Position numbers and translations under genes: made by a program. A model generated the notes under the pieces. The model saw only the letters and a list, made by a program, of their open reading frames with translations, had not been told where the DNA came from and searched no databases. Positions 35,794 to 44,600 of a DNA stretch of 64,000 nucleotides are shown here, piece by piece. Position 1 is the stretch's first letter. Each line of letters starts with the position of its first letter. Origin of the DNA: Helicobacter sp. 16-1353. GTDB taxonomy: Bacteria; Campylobacterota; Campylobacteria; Campylobacterales; Helicobacteraceae. The stretch lies in assembly GCF_003288815.1 (NCBI RefSeq), contig NZ_NHYM01000002.1:62001-126000 (forward strand), in the 5' to 3' direction.

Positions 35794-37140
35794 TCACTCT
35801 CTTGCTTCATCATTTTTATAGAACTCTCTTACTTCCACTCTATCATCAAAGGGGAGAATCTTATCGCCGATTATTTGATAGGTTTCATCGCCTTTGCCAA
35901 GTATTAGCAATACCTCATCACTTCTTAATTCGCTTAATGCCTTTTGTATGGCTAGTTTGCGATTGGATTCTACAAATACCTTATTTTTATTACTGATGCC
36001 CTCTAATATCTCATTTATTATTGAGTGTGGATTCTCGCTTCGTGGATTATCGCTGGTGAGATAGATTCTAGTGGAGTAAATTTCAGCAATTTGTCCCATT
36101 ACAGGTCGTTTTAATCTATCTCTATCGCCACCTGCACCAAAAACTAATTTTATTTTTCGTCCTATAAAACTTGATAGAATATTTTTCATTCCATCTGGCG
36201 TATGAGCAAAATCCACAATCACAAGCGGATTTATATGAACTACCTCCATTCGCCCACAAACTCCGCCAAATTCATTTAATGCTTTTGAAATATCATCTAA
36301 TGCAATATCATTATTTAGAATCTTCACTGCTGCGATAGAAGCTAGGATATTGTATAGATTATATTTGCCGATTAGATTAGAGTGGATAAGGCATTCTTCC
36401 TTTTGCTTTCTTTTAAAATCATTCCAAGTTATATGCCCATCGATAGAATCCTTTATGCTATAAGCATTTAGGCTAAGATTCCCCTTGTTTTCAATGCCAT
36501 AAGTGTAGCAATTAATAATATTAAATCTAGCATTTAGCGAATCTTTATTGATTAATTTTAGCCCCTCATCGCTAAAAAATGAGTTTTTTACTCGCTCATA
36601 TTCCTCTATTGTTTTATGAAAATCTAAGTGGTCAGCTGTAATATTACTTAAAATTTTTAGTGCAAAGTCCAATCCCTCAATGCGGTTTTGTGCTATAGCG
36701 TGTGAGCTTACCTCCATCACAAAATAATCACAATTATATTTAGAGGCGATATGAATATTATTGTAAAGTTCTAATAAAGTTGGTGTTGTAAGCCCTTTGG
36801 AGGCGATTCTCTCATCGTTTATAAAAAAACCTCTTGTGCCTAAAAGTGCACATCTAAATCCCAACGATAATAATAATGAATAAATGCAAGAAGCTATTGT
36901 TGTTTTGCCATTTGTGCCTGTTATGCCTATTATTTTCGTATTATTTACAAGATATTTTTTTAATTCATTTGGGGATATTATTGTTGCGTTATTTGCTTGC
37001 ATTTCTTGTAAAAATCTCGCATTCAAATCTGTTTTTACAAAAATAGTAGAATCTAAATCATCTAAAACCTCTCTACTATCATCGCTTAAATATAGATATT
37101 TGGAATGCGAAAAGTTGGAATTGTCAATGTTTATTTTCAT
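35794..37140 (-). CDS. murE: UDP-N-acetylmuramoyl-tripeptide synthetase
   Basis: Adds the third residue (meso-diaminopimelate in this group) to UDP-MurNAc-L-Ala-D-Glu. The 448-residue protein has the Mur ligase P-loop IIGITGTNGKTTIASCIYSL, the carbamylated-lysine region, NITADHLDFHKTIEEYERVK, and the DAP-specificity motif as DNPRSENP. Complete. It overlaps the TPR gene by 17 bases at its start. The restriction gene begins right after its stop, so an insertion at the end of the ancestral murE operon is likely. Confidence 0.96.
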   Translation of the reverse strand: MKINIDNSNFSHSKYLYLSDDSREVLDDLDSTIFVKTDLNARFLQEMQANNATIISPNELKKYLVNNTKIIGITGTNGKTTIASCIYSLLLSLGFRCALLGTRGFFINDERIASKGLTTPTLLELYNNIHIASKYNCDYFVMEVSSHAIAQNRIEGLDFALKILSNITADHLDFHKTIEEYERVKNSFFSDEGLKLINKDSLNARFNIINCYTYGIENKGNLSLNAYSIKDSIDGHITWNDFKRKQKEECLIHSNLIGKYNLYNILASIAAVKILNNDIALDDISKALNEFGGVCGRMEVVHINPLVIVDFAHTPDGMKNILSSFIGRKIKLVFGAGGDRDRLKRPVMGQIAEIYSTRIYLTSDNPRSENPHSIINEILEGISNKNKVFVESNRKLAIQKALSELRSDEVLLILGKGDETYQIIGDKILPFDDRVEVREFYKNDEARE

Positions 37141-37714
37141 TAATCTTTAAGGCTCTTTTTATGATTTTTTGCACTTCATTATCATAGATTATATCTCCCC
37201 TTAAACTTTCGATATATTGCATTGAAATATCGCCTAAGCCATTATCTATTAATAGATTTAGAAACTCGTAAAAATCACTTTTTTTGGTAAAAACTATCTT
37301 GGTATTAAACATCGCATATTCAAACATTTTTTTAAAGTCATTATTTGCTTCTATTAGTTTCTTAAAATCAGAATACAAGATTCCATCAATATCATTGATT
37401 TGTGCCTCTTCATAATCATTTAAAAGTGATACAAAGTGATTTGTATTTTTATCTAAAATATTAATTAAATTTATGATATTTTCCTCTGCATTGGGAAGCT
37501 TTTGGGTTTTTGTGATTTGATAATATTCAAATAGTTTTTGGGCTTGTTCCTCATTATCAATTGCCACATCGCAAAGCAAGATTCCCATTTTGGCTTCTTT
37601 GCTATCTGGATGCAAAACTATAATATCATTAAAATAATTTATCGCAATATGATATTTTTTAGCTAAAAATGCTTTTTTTGCTTTTCGTAAAATATCCTTA
37701 GATTTTCTATCCAA
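37124..37714 (-). CDS. TPR-like cytoplasmic protein of unknown function
   Basis: A 196-residue soluble helical protein. The first 45 residues (RKAKKAFLAKKYHIAINYFN, then HPDSKEAKMGILLC) form one TPR-like unit; the rest is helical without a recognised motif. It stands between nfu and murE with 13 bases before it and a 17-base overlap after. A similar hypothetical gene stands here in H. pylori (HP1493 as I recall). Function not known. Confidence 0.65.
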   Translation of the reverse strand: MDRKSKDILRKAKKAFLAKKYHIAINYFNDIIVLHPDSKEAKMGILLCDVAIDNEEQAQKLFEYYQITKTQKLPNAEENIINLINILDKNTNHFVSLLNDYEEAQINDIDGILYSDFKKLIEANNDFKKMFEYAMFNTKIVFTKKSDFYEFLNLLIDNGLGDISMQYIESLRGDIIYDNEVQKIIKRALKINENKH

Positions 37715-37727
37715 AATGCTACCTCTA

Positions 37728-37979
37728 TTAATTAATACTTATAACTTCTAAATCAGGGTGAATATCCCTTCTTAATTGTCGTTCAATACCATCTTTAAGC
37801 GTGATATTGCTACTTGGGCAACCTTTACAAGCACCCTCTAATCTCACAAAAACCTTACCATCTTTAATCTCAACTAATGTGATATTCCCACCATCAAGCA
37901 TAATAGATGGTCTAAGCTGATTTAAGATAGATTCTACCGGACTTATTAATTCCTCGTCGCTAAAAGGTAACATAATCAA
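37728..37979 (-). CDS. nfu: NifU-like iron-sulfur scaffold (Nfu domain)
   Basis: An 83-residue stand-alone Nfu domain that carries and transfers Fe-S clusters. The CxxC motif is visible in RLEGACKGCPSSNITLKDGI, preceded by the family's LRPSIMLDGGNITLVEIKDG. Length is that of Helicobacter Nfu proteins lacking other NifU domains. First gene of the nfu-TPR-murE run. Confidence 0.94.
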   Translation of the reverse strand: MIMLPFSDEELISPVESILNQLRPSIMLDGGNITLVEIKDGKVFVRLEGACKGCPSSNITLKDGIERQLRRDIHPDLEVISIN

Positions 37980-38044
37980 TCCTTACTTAACTTTAAACTA
38001 AATATTTAATATTCTATCATAAAATATGCATTAGTTTATTAAGA

Positions 38045-38368
38045 TTAAACCTCTATATCAAGTGAGAAATCATCATCTTGTGCATAGATATTTTCTTTTT
38101 TTAGGGCAGAATCCTTGCTTTCTTCATTTATATTTTTTGGGCTTTCTTCGTTATATTCTTGTTTATTTGAATTACTAGAATCTTCGTTGATTTTTTCAAT
38201 CTCTTCAGTTGGGCGAATCTCGGCATTTTCTTGCATTTTGTCGCTAAATTCTTGTATATTTATCGTGCTTTGGACATTTAGTTGATTTTGTGCATTTGCT
38301 TGAAGCTGTGCATTTAACTGCGTATTTTGATTAATATGAGTTATGTTTCCTATTTGAGATATAGCCAT
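38045..38368 (-). CDS. Low-complexity hydrophilic protein, unknown
   Basis: A 107-residue protein with a Gln/Asn-rich first third (NTQLNAQLQANAQNQLNVQS) and a Glu/Ser/Asn/Lys-rich rest; no signal peptide, membrane span or cysteine. Probably mostly disordered. The ribosome site AAAAGGAGT precedes the ATG closely, and it lies 21 bases after the RqcH-like gene, which supports it as a real gene. No family recognised. Confidence 0.5.
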   Translation of the reverse strand: MAISQIGNITHINQNTQLNAQLQANAQNQLNVQSTINIQEFSDKMQENAEIRPTEEIEKINEDSSNSNKQEYNEESPKNINEESKDSALKKENIYAQDDDFSLDIEV

Positions 38369-38389
38369 AATAACTCCTTTTTAAAAGCT

Positions 38390-39730
38390 TTATTTTTTTA
38401 TATTTATCGTAGAATGGTTTGAATATACCACATTTGCACCTTCTTTTATTTTTACAAACTTCCTTCTAGTATAATCGACAATAAAATTTCCACTTTTAGC
38501 TTTTAAAAATCCCACTAGAATCTCACCTGCTTTTTGCAAAACATCATCTCTAATATTCATTTTAGAACAATGGATTATCAAATGCGATGAGGGAATACCC
38601 CTTATATGCATCCACATATCATTGGATTTTGCGTCCTTTAGAAGTGCGATATTTTCATTTTTATTCTTACCGATAGATATTTTTACACTATCAATAAAAA
38701 AGCTTTCATAAGGCAATTTTACCTTATCTTTAGATGGAGAATATCTAAGATTCTGCTTTGTTTTGGGATTGATTATCTTTATATCATTGATATTATTAGC
38801 TTTCATTACAAAGTTAATTTTAGCGTCTAAAAATGCAATATTATCTTTTAGATTCTCTTCTTGGATAGAGATATTTTTTGATTTAAGCTGTAATTTTTTT
38901 GATTTCATAAAAAACTCATTTACCAATATCGCATTACTCTTAAATCCAATATCATTATCCAAATTATATGTTACAAACTCGCCATTATAGTTTTTAAGCG
39001 TAATGCTATTTCCGCTTAGTTTTGCATTCATATTATTTTGTATTAAATGCCCGATTTCTGCGTAATATTTAGATTTAGCAATTAAGCTATCTTTATTTGG
39101 CAGATTCTCCAACAAGGCTATTAATTTTTGTTTTTTAGATTCTAGTAGGGTTATGGTTTGTTGCTTTAGGGAATCTAGATTTAGTTTTATTAAATTTGCG
39201 TAACTTGTATATAGAAACTGCAAAATATCACCACCAAAATCAACCTCCCTAATCTTAAAATTTACTTGTTGATTTAAAGGAGATAGAGCGATTCCGGGCT
39301 TTACAATCCTAGTATTTTGACTAATCTTACGCAGAGATTCCAAGATAATGAAATTAGAATCCAAAATAATAGCATTGGTATATTTGCCGGTAAATTCAAG
39401 CTGTAAAATACAATTTAGCTCTTTATAATCCAACTTTTTATGCAAAAATAATCGCAGGATTCTATTATTTCCATCGATATTGCAATCTAATATATTTGCT
39501 TTTAAACAATATTTTTGCAGGGCAAAATCAAAAGGGGCTTTATATTTTTTCACACTAAGAATTGCCTCATTCGTGCAGAAAATCATACTTTTAGATTTTT
39601 CTAGATTAATATAAAATGTTTGGGAATCTAGATTTAGTTTTATTAGATTATCATCAAGTCGCCCTATATAAGTTATCTTATCAAATGTTTTAAAAAGATT
39701 AGCGATTTCTTGTAGGATAAAAAGATTCAT
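38390..39730 (-). CDS. NFACT-family protein (RqcH/FbpA-like)
   Basis: A 446-residue protein: NFACT-N domain over about the first 190 residues, a coiled-coil middle (LKSKNISIQEENLKDNIAFL), and the NFACT-R domain with DMWMHIRGIPSSHLIIHC. RqcH binds stalled large ribosomal subunits and adds alanine tails; older annotations call the family fibronectin/fibrinogen-binding. It is co-linear with recN and nadK upstream (2-base and 1-base gaps), as at HP1392-HP1394. The protein is shorter than the Firmicutes form (about 570) but typical of Helicobacter. Confidence 0.85.
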   Translation of the reverse strand: MNLFILQEIANLFKTFDKITYIGRLDDNLIKLNLDSQTFYINLEKSKSMIFCTNEAILSVKKYKAPFDFALQKYCLKANILDCNIDGNNRILRLFLHKKLDYKELNCILQLEFTGKYTNAIILDSNFIILESLRKISQNTRIVKPGIALSPLNQQVNFKIREVDFGGDILQFLYTSYANLIKLNLDSLKQQTITLLESKKQKLIALLENLPNKDSLIAKSKYYAEIGHLIQNNMNAKLSGNSITLKNYNGEFVTYNLDNDIGFKSNAILVNEFFMKSKKLQLKSKNISIQEENLKDNIAFLDAKINFVMKANNINDIKIINPKTKQNLRYSPSKDKVKLPYESFFIDSVKISIGKNKNENIALLKDAKSNDMWMHIRGIPSSHLIIHCSKMNIRDDVLQKAGEILVGFLKAKSGNFIVDYTRRKFVKIKEGANVVYSNHSTINIKK

Positions 39731-39731
39731 A

Positions 39732-41267
39732 TTATTTTATATGTCGAAGTTTTTCTCTTGCAAATAAAAGTGCCTCATCTGTGATATTTTCTCCGCTTAT
39801 CATTCTTGCTATTTCGTTTATTCTGCCATCTTTATCTAGTAATTTTATCTCACTTTTATTGCTAGTTTTTTGGACTAAATAATGATTATCCGCGAAACTT
39901 GGCATATGCGATTGATGGCTTATGGCAAATATTTGATAGCTCTTTGATAATTGAGATAGAATCTTAGCAATTCCTTCGCTCTCACTTCCGCTTAGATTCG
40001 CATCAATCTCATCTAAGATTAAGATTCCACTAGCTTTTGTATATTCCATATTAATGCATAATATAGCGAGTTTTAGGCGATTAAATTCACCCGAACTTAA
40101 TGTGGAGATAGTAGAATCTTTTAATGTTAATTCCAAAGAATCTATTCCGCTAATACCTAAATCCTTATTTTTCAATCTTATATAAGCTTTATTTAGCATT
40201 AAAGATGTGCAATAAAAATCTAATCTATCCAGCAATAATCCCACATTTTCATTCCTATATTTTGAGATTTCTTTGGCTAGAGAATTGGAAGTTTGCAGTA
40301 GATTCTCAACTTCATTTTGCAAGGCTTTTTTATTAAAACTAATATTTTCATAATATTCTAAATCATTCTTTTTCTTTTTCAAATACGCCAAACTTTCCTC
40401 AATGCTGCCATATTTGTAGATTAATCTGCCCAAAGATTCAATACGATTTAAAATACTCTCAATATCATCATCATTAATATTTAAAAGTCGCTCTTCCTCG
40501 TCTTTTATGCAAGATTCAATCTCGCCTAGAATCTCCTCAAAAATTGCTTTATTCTTATCTATGGAATCTAAAAAGCTAATCAAAACAGGAAAATTATCCA
40601 ATGTATTTTTTAATGATGAGATTTTTTCTAAAATCTTTTCTTTTTTGGAGAGATTTTTCTTAAAATCCATCAACTCTTCATATTCGCCAATCTTGGGATT
40701 TACACCCTCGATTTGAGCTATCTCATAAGCTGCTAATTCTCTTAATTCAATGATGTTTTTCTCATCACCTTTTAGCTTTTCTAACTCTGCAAATTTAGCT
40801 TTAAAATCCTTATAATTTTGCTTGTAGGAGAGTAGCAAAGCACTAAAATTGGGATTATTTTTAACGATAATCAAATCGAGTAAATCTAAAAGATTTTCTT
40901 CTTCTAATTCGCTTGTGGAATGGGAGTGGATATATTTAACATAATCGCCGAAAATCTCTTTTATACGCCTTTTAGAGGTAGATTGATTATTTAGAAAATA
41001 CTTTGTTTTATCTTTTTTAATAACACTTAAAATTAGCTCATCATTAGTTAGGATTCCAGCATCTTCTAAGTAGATATTCGCAGTTTCAAAATCACCTTCG
41101 ATTAATAAGGCATTGCTATCTTTAATGCCAAAAAGTGCTAGAATGCTTTCCATTAATACAGATTTTCCACTTCCGCTAACACCGCTAAACACATTAAAAC
41201 CACTACTTGGATTTATAACAACTTCGCTAAATGCAGGAGAATCTTTAATCAAAAGCCGCCAAATCAT
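39732..41267 (-). CDS. recN: DNA repair protein RecN
   Basis: SMC-like ATPase for double-strand break repair. The 511-residue protein has an N-terminal Walker A (FSGVSGSGKSVLMESILALF), long central coiled coils, and the C-terminal signature and Walker B (LSSGEFNRLKLAILCINM, GILILDEIDANLSG), then ISHQSHMPSFADNHYLVQK. Slightly short for the family (about 550) but complete. It stands between nadK and the RqcH-like gene. Confidence 0.95.
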   Translation of the reverse strand: MIWRLLIKDSPAFSEVVINPSSGFNVFSGVSGSGKSVLMESILALFGIKDSNALLIEGDFETANIYLEDAGILTNDELILSVIKKDKTKYFLNNQSTSKRRIKEIFGDYVKYIHSHSTSELEEENLLDLLDLIIVKNNPNFSALLLSYKQNYKDFKAKFAELEKLKGDEKNIIELRELAAYEIAQIEGVNPKIGEYEELMDFKKNLSKKEKILEKISSLKNTLDNFPVLISFLDSIDKNKAIFEEILGEIESCIKDEEERLLNINDDDIESILNRIESLGRLIYKYGSIEESLAYLKKKKNDLEYYENISFNKKALQNEVENLLQTSNSLAKEISKYRNENVGLLLDRLDFYCTSLMLNKAYIRLKNKDLGISGIDSLELTLKDSTISTLSSGEFNRLKLAILCINMEYTKASGILILDEIDANLSGSESEGIAKILSQLSKSYQIFAISHQSHMPSFADNHYLVQKTSNKSEIKLLDKDGRINEIARMISGENITDEALLFAREKLRHIK

Positions 41268-42116
41268 TTACACACCCCAACTAAACTTTTGTCTTAAAAC
41301 CTCAAAATAATCCCTTTTTCTATCATAAATAAGCAAAGAATTACTTTTGGAGCTATAAATTTTTAATTTATCATTTTCGTTAAAAGGTAGTATCTCTTGT
41401 CCGTCGATTACTAGATTTGCTCTAGAATCTTGCATTTCAAACTCTAATATAAATTCATCGCTTAGAATTAAAGGTCTTTGTGTAAGTGAATGTGCACAAA
41501 TAGGAGTTAAAAGAATATTTCTAGTATATGGATAGACAACTGAGCCACCAGCACTTATATTGTATGCTGTAGAACCCGCTGGAGTGCCTATTATCAATCC
41601 ATCGCTAAAATATGTATTAAAATGTTTGCCATTGATTTTTGCTATGATTTTTATCATTCCAGAAATGTCTTGCTTTGAGATTAAAAATTCATTTACACAA
41701 TGAAGTTTTTTATTATCGCTAAGTTGGCTAAATTCGCCCTCTAATATCATTTGCGATTGCACGACATATTCATCATTTTTTAGCTTTTCCATAAAAACTG
41801 GCAATTCATCTAAGCCAATGGCTGTTAAAAATCCTAATCTTCCGGTATTAATCCCAAGTATGGGTTTATTATAAAAAAATGAGCGTCTAAGGGCAGATAT
41901 TAAAGTCCCATCACCACCTAAAGTTACTAAAATATCGCACCATTGGCATAATTTAGAAAACTCAACCCCATAAATCCCAATCATCTCGCCACTCATACTA
42001 TCAATATTAACCTCGATAGAATGTTTTTCGGCAATCTCTTTAAATCCAAAATAAACATTGCCTAAAGAGGGGGTTGATGGGCGGAGAATAACGCCTATTT
42101 TACGAATATGCATCAC
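41268..42116 (-). CDS. nadK: NAD kinase
   Basis: Phosphorylates NAD to NADP. The 282-residue protein has the GGDGTLISALRR motif (about residues 68-79), GINTGRLGFLTAI, and the second conserved part GTPAGSTAYNISAGGSVVYP with TPICAHSLTQRPLIL. All in order and complete. Its start nearly touches the stop of the upstream anchored protein gene. Confidence 0.96.
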   Translation of the reverse strand: MMHIRKIGVILRPSTPSLGNVYFGFKEIAEKHSIEVNIDSMSGEMIGIYGVEFSKLCQWCDILVTLGGDGTLISALRRSFFYNKPILGINTGRLGFLTAIGLDELPVFMEKLKNDEYVVQSQMILEGEFSQLSDNKKLHCVNEFLISKQDISGMIKIIAKINGKHFNTYFSDGLIIGTPAGSTAYNISAGGSVVYPYTRNILLTPICAHSLTQRPLILSDEFILEFEMQDSRANLVIDGQEILPFNENDKLKIYSSKSNSLLIYDRKRDYFEVLRQKFSWGV

Positions 42117-42117
42117 T

Positions 42118-42810
42118 TTATTTTTGTAAATAATATGCTTTTATCTCAAATCCTCTTTTATCCGGTGCTTGAATACTTAAGCCCTCAAATACAGCGACAT
42201 TAGAAAAATTTCTAGTAACCAAACCTATAGCCTCTCTGGCACGAAAAGATGCTAAACCTTCTTGTTTTAGCTCGGCACTAGGTCCTGCATAAGGATTATT
42301 ATCAACAATGCCACTAACTTCTAAGGCTATTAATTCTTTATTTGTATTGATTAGATTCTGCACAGATTCCACAATATCTTTTGCACAAGATTCTGGCATA
42401 ACCCATCTTCCATTTCTCATCGTGTGGCAAGTAACAATATTTTGATTAATAGGCTTAATAGTATATTGCAATTGACTTATAGTATTTATAGTAGATGTTT
42501 GCGGAGTAGCAATGGAATCCTGTGTAGGATTTTGAACGACTTGTGTAGATTCTTGTGTAGATTCTATAGTAGGATTTGAAACCTGTGTGTTTGGCGATGC
42601 AACCTCTGGAGGTGATTGTGTAGTAGCTAGATTTTGAATTGCTGGAATATCATTTGTAGTAAAATCTAAATTATCATAGTCGGTATTATCGTTATAAAAA
42701 AATATATAGGTAATAAGCCCTAAGATAAGTATGACAACTAGCACAGCCCCAAGAACAAAAGTAAGCTTTTTATTTTCATTATTGCTAAATATAGCTTGAA
42801 AAATACTCAT
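42118..42810 (-). CDS. Membrane-anchored periplasmic protein with OmpA-like C-terminus
   Basis: A 230-residue protein with one N-terminal helix (FVLGAVLVVILILGLITYIF, about 19-38), a long Pro/Thr/Gln/Ser linker (about 60-112), and a C-terminal globular part. That part (IALEVSGIVDNNPYAGPSAE, then SFRAREAIGLV) resembles the OmpA-like fold with a TDxxG-type strand and arginine-bearing helix, but is divergent. Two cysteines (CHTMRNGRWVMPESC) could form a disulfide. No firm family; it may tie the inner membrane to the wall. Confidence 0.5.
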   Translation of the reverse strand: MSIFQAIFSNNENKKLTFVLGAVLVVILILGLITYIFFYNDNTDYDNLDFTTNDIPAIQNLATTQSPPEVASPNTQVSNPTIESTQESTQVVQNPTQDSIATPQTSTINTISQLQYTIKPINQNIVTCHTMRNGRWVMPESCAKDIVESVQNLINTNKELIALEVSGIVDNNPYAGPSAELKQEGLASFRAREAIGLVTRNFSNVAVFEGLSIQAPDKRGFEIKAYYLQK

Positions 42811-42860
42811 AATATTTCCTTACACAATTTTTTTAAGAATAAGTGATTATACTAAATATA

Positions 42861-43682
42861 TTAAATATTTTCAAAACTAGCTTTTATAATATCAAATGCT
42901 TCTTTTAATTCAATAAATTTTAGATTATAAAATTTTATTATAGATTCATCTTTACCAAAAACCTTATCAGGGTGGTATTCTTTTATGAGTTCTAAATATC
43001 TTGATTTTATGCAGAAAAAACTATCATTATGATTGCAACCAAGCACAAAATAGGCTTTATGCAGTTTTTGCTCTTTTAGTGTGAGATAGGAAGATTTGAA
43101 ACCTTTTTGATTAAATTGTTGCAATTTAAAGCTATCATAATCAAATTCCAATCTAACATTATGGATAATCTTATTTCCTATGATTTTCATCAAATAATAC
43201 CAAAAATCAGGTGTGGTGGAATCCAAATAGATATGCGATAAATCACTACTTATGATAATCTGCGAAAGCATCGCATTTATATATCTTTTTGCAATATGAT
43301 TTGGTCTATCAAATATCAAAACAGCACGATTTACTCCAAGTAGCCGAAAGGAGATTCTAACGCATTCTAGTAATGAATTCGATGAGGTAATCTTAATCCT
43401 AATAGGAAGATAGCTAGATTCTAATATATGCTCTAATTTTTTCAGTGTGGAATCTTCTATAGAATGTTGTTCTTGCATAGCGGAATAATAAGCCCAATTA
43501 ATCAAATAATCTTTCTTAAATCGCTCCCCATCATCAAGTATTAAAATAGAACTTGATAGATGATATTGATTTTGAAAATATTTTGTGGCATATCTCAAGA
43601 TTTTAAAAAGCATAGGATTCTGCTCTTCTATGCTAATTTGAACAAATCTATTAAAAGTCTCGACTCTCAAATTGTTTCCCAT
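42861..43682 (-). CDS. C-terminal J-domain protein
   Basis: A 273-residue protein whose last 70 residues form a J domain: helix II with YLELIKEYHPDKVFGKD (HPD at about 237-239), a short loop, and helix III FIELKEAFDIIKASF. J domains stimulate Hsp70 (DnaK) ATPase. The first 200 residues are not a known domain to me; they have no Cys-rich zinc part and no signal peptide. The start ATG 43682 follows about 120 bases of intergenic DNA. A DjlA-like role is possible but DjlA has a membrane anchor, which is not seen. Confidence 0.75.
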   Translation of the reverse strand: MGNNLRVETFNRFVQISIEEQNPMLFKILRYATKYFQNQYHLSSSILILDDGERFKKDYLINWAYYSAMQEQHSIEDSTLKKLEHILESSYLPIRIKITSSNSLLECVRISFRLLGVNRAVLIFDRPNHIAKRYINAMLSQIIISSDLSHIYLDSTTPDFWYYLMKIIGNKIIHNVRLEFDYDSFKLQQFNQKGFKSSYLTLKEQKLHKAYFVLGCNHNDSFFCIKSRYLELIKEYHPDKVFGKDESIIKFYNLKFIELKEAFDIIKASFENI

Positions 43683-43770
43683 ACATATAAATTATTGATA
43701 ATTCAAGCAATTTTAATTCCAAAATATCTCTAAAGATTCCAAACAATAATGCTAAATTTAAGATAAAATC

Positions 43771-43776
43771 TATAAT
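43771..43776 (+). promoter_or_regulatory. -10 box of the TauE/SafE gene
   Basis: TATAAT lies 28 bases before the ATG at 43804. The leader contains AAGGTGTAAG as ribosome site. The interval 43683-43803 is divergent from the J-domain gene and otherwise empty. Confidence 0.45.
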
Positions 43777-43803
43777 CTTTTTATATTTAACACAAGGTGT
43801 AAG

Positions 43804-44550
43804 ATGGATATATTTGTTCTTGCGATATATGGGATTGTAGCGGGAATCTTAGCTGGGGTTTTTGGTATTGGCGGAGGGACTATAATCGTTCCTGCGATGA
43901 TATTTTTTGGATTCGATATAAAAAATGCAATTGGAATCTCTGTTATGCAAATGATTTTTTCATCAGTTTATGGCACTTTTTTAAATCTAAGAGCAAAGGT
44001 TTTAGATTATAAGATTGCGATATTTGTCGGTATTGGAGGATTCTGTGGTGCGGCATTTAGCGGTCTTATAGTAGATTCTCTAAAACCCATATATCTAGAA
44101 ATTGCATTTATTTTAGTTTGTGGATATTCCCTATTTAAAAGCCTAAAAAAATCAAATACAATAAAAGATGGCACTAAAAACAAATATAAAAAATTAATAT
44201 TATTTATAGTTGGATTTGTAACAGGGATTTTTGCTGTATCGCTAGGCATTGGAGGTGGGCTTATAATCGTTCCTGTGATTAGCTATTATTTAGGATTACC
44301 GACAAAAAAAATCGTTCCAATATCATTATTTTTTGTGATTTTTTCATCTATCTCAGGATTTATAAGCCTATCTTTTCATAATTATGTCAATTACAAGGAG
44401 GGCATAATCGTAGGGATTTTCTCACTAATTGGTGTTTATCTCGGGGTAAAAATCAACAAAAAAATCTCAAATAGAGCCCATAAAATTGCCGTAGTGGTTT
44501 TATATATAGTTGTTTTATTATTTATGATAAAAAATATAATCTATAAGTGA
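43804..44550 (+). CDS. TauE/SafE-family anion permease
   Basis: A 248-residue protein with about eight helices in two halves. Each half starts with the family repeat: IYGIVAGILAGVFGIGGGTI with IVPAMIFFGF in the first, VGFVTGIFAVSLGIGGGLII with VPVISYYLG in the second. The family exports sulfite, sulfoacetate or related anions. Given the sulfonate-type importer at 11.6-14.5 kb, sulfur anion traffic is a possible link, but the genes are far apart. Stands alone on the plus strand. Confidence 0.88.
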   Translation: MDIFVLAIYGIVAGILAGVFGIGGGTIIVPAMIFFGFDIKNAIGISVMQMIFSSVYGTFLNLRAKVLDYKIAIFVGIGGFCGAAFSGLIVDSLKPIYLEIAFILVCGYSLFKSLKKSNTIKDGTKNKYKKLILFIVGFVTGIFAVSLGIGGGLIIVPVISYYLGLPTKKIVPISLFFVIFSSISGFISLSFHNYVNYKEGIIVGIFSLIGVYLGVKINKKISNRAHKIAVVVLYIVVLLFMIKNIIYK

Positions 44551-44557
44551 AGTTAGA

Positions 44558-44563
44558 TATAAT
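44558..44563 (+). promoter_or_regulatory. -10 box of uvrA
   Basis: TATAAT sits 37 bases before the preferred uvrA start. No LexA-type operator is recognised, in line with the absence of a LexA SOS system in Helicobacter. Confidence 0.45.
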
Positions 44564-44600
44564 TTGCGGTTTAAGATTCTAAAGATTCTTGGAGAATATT

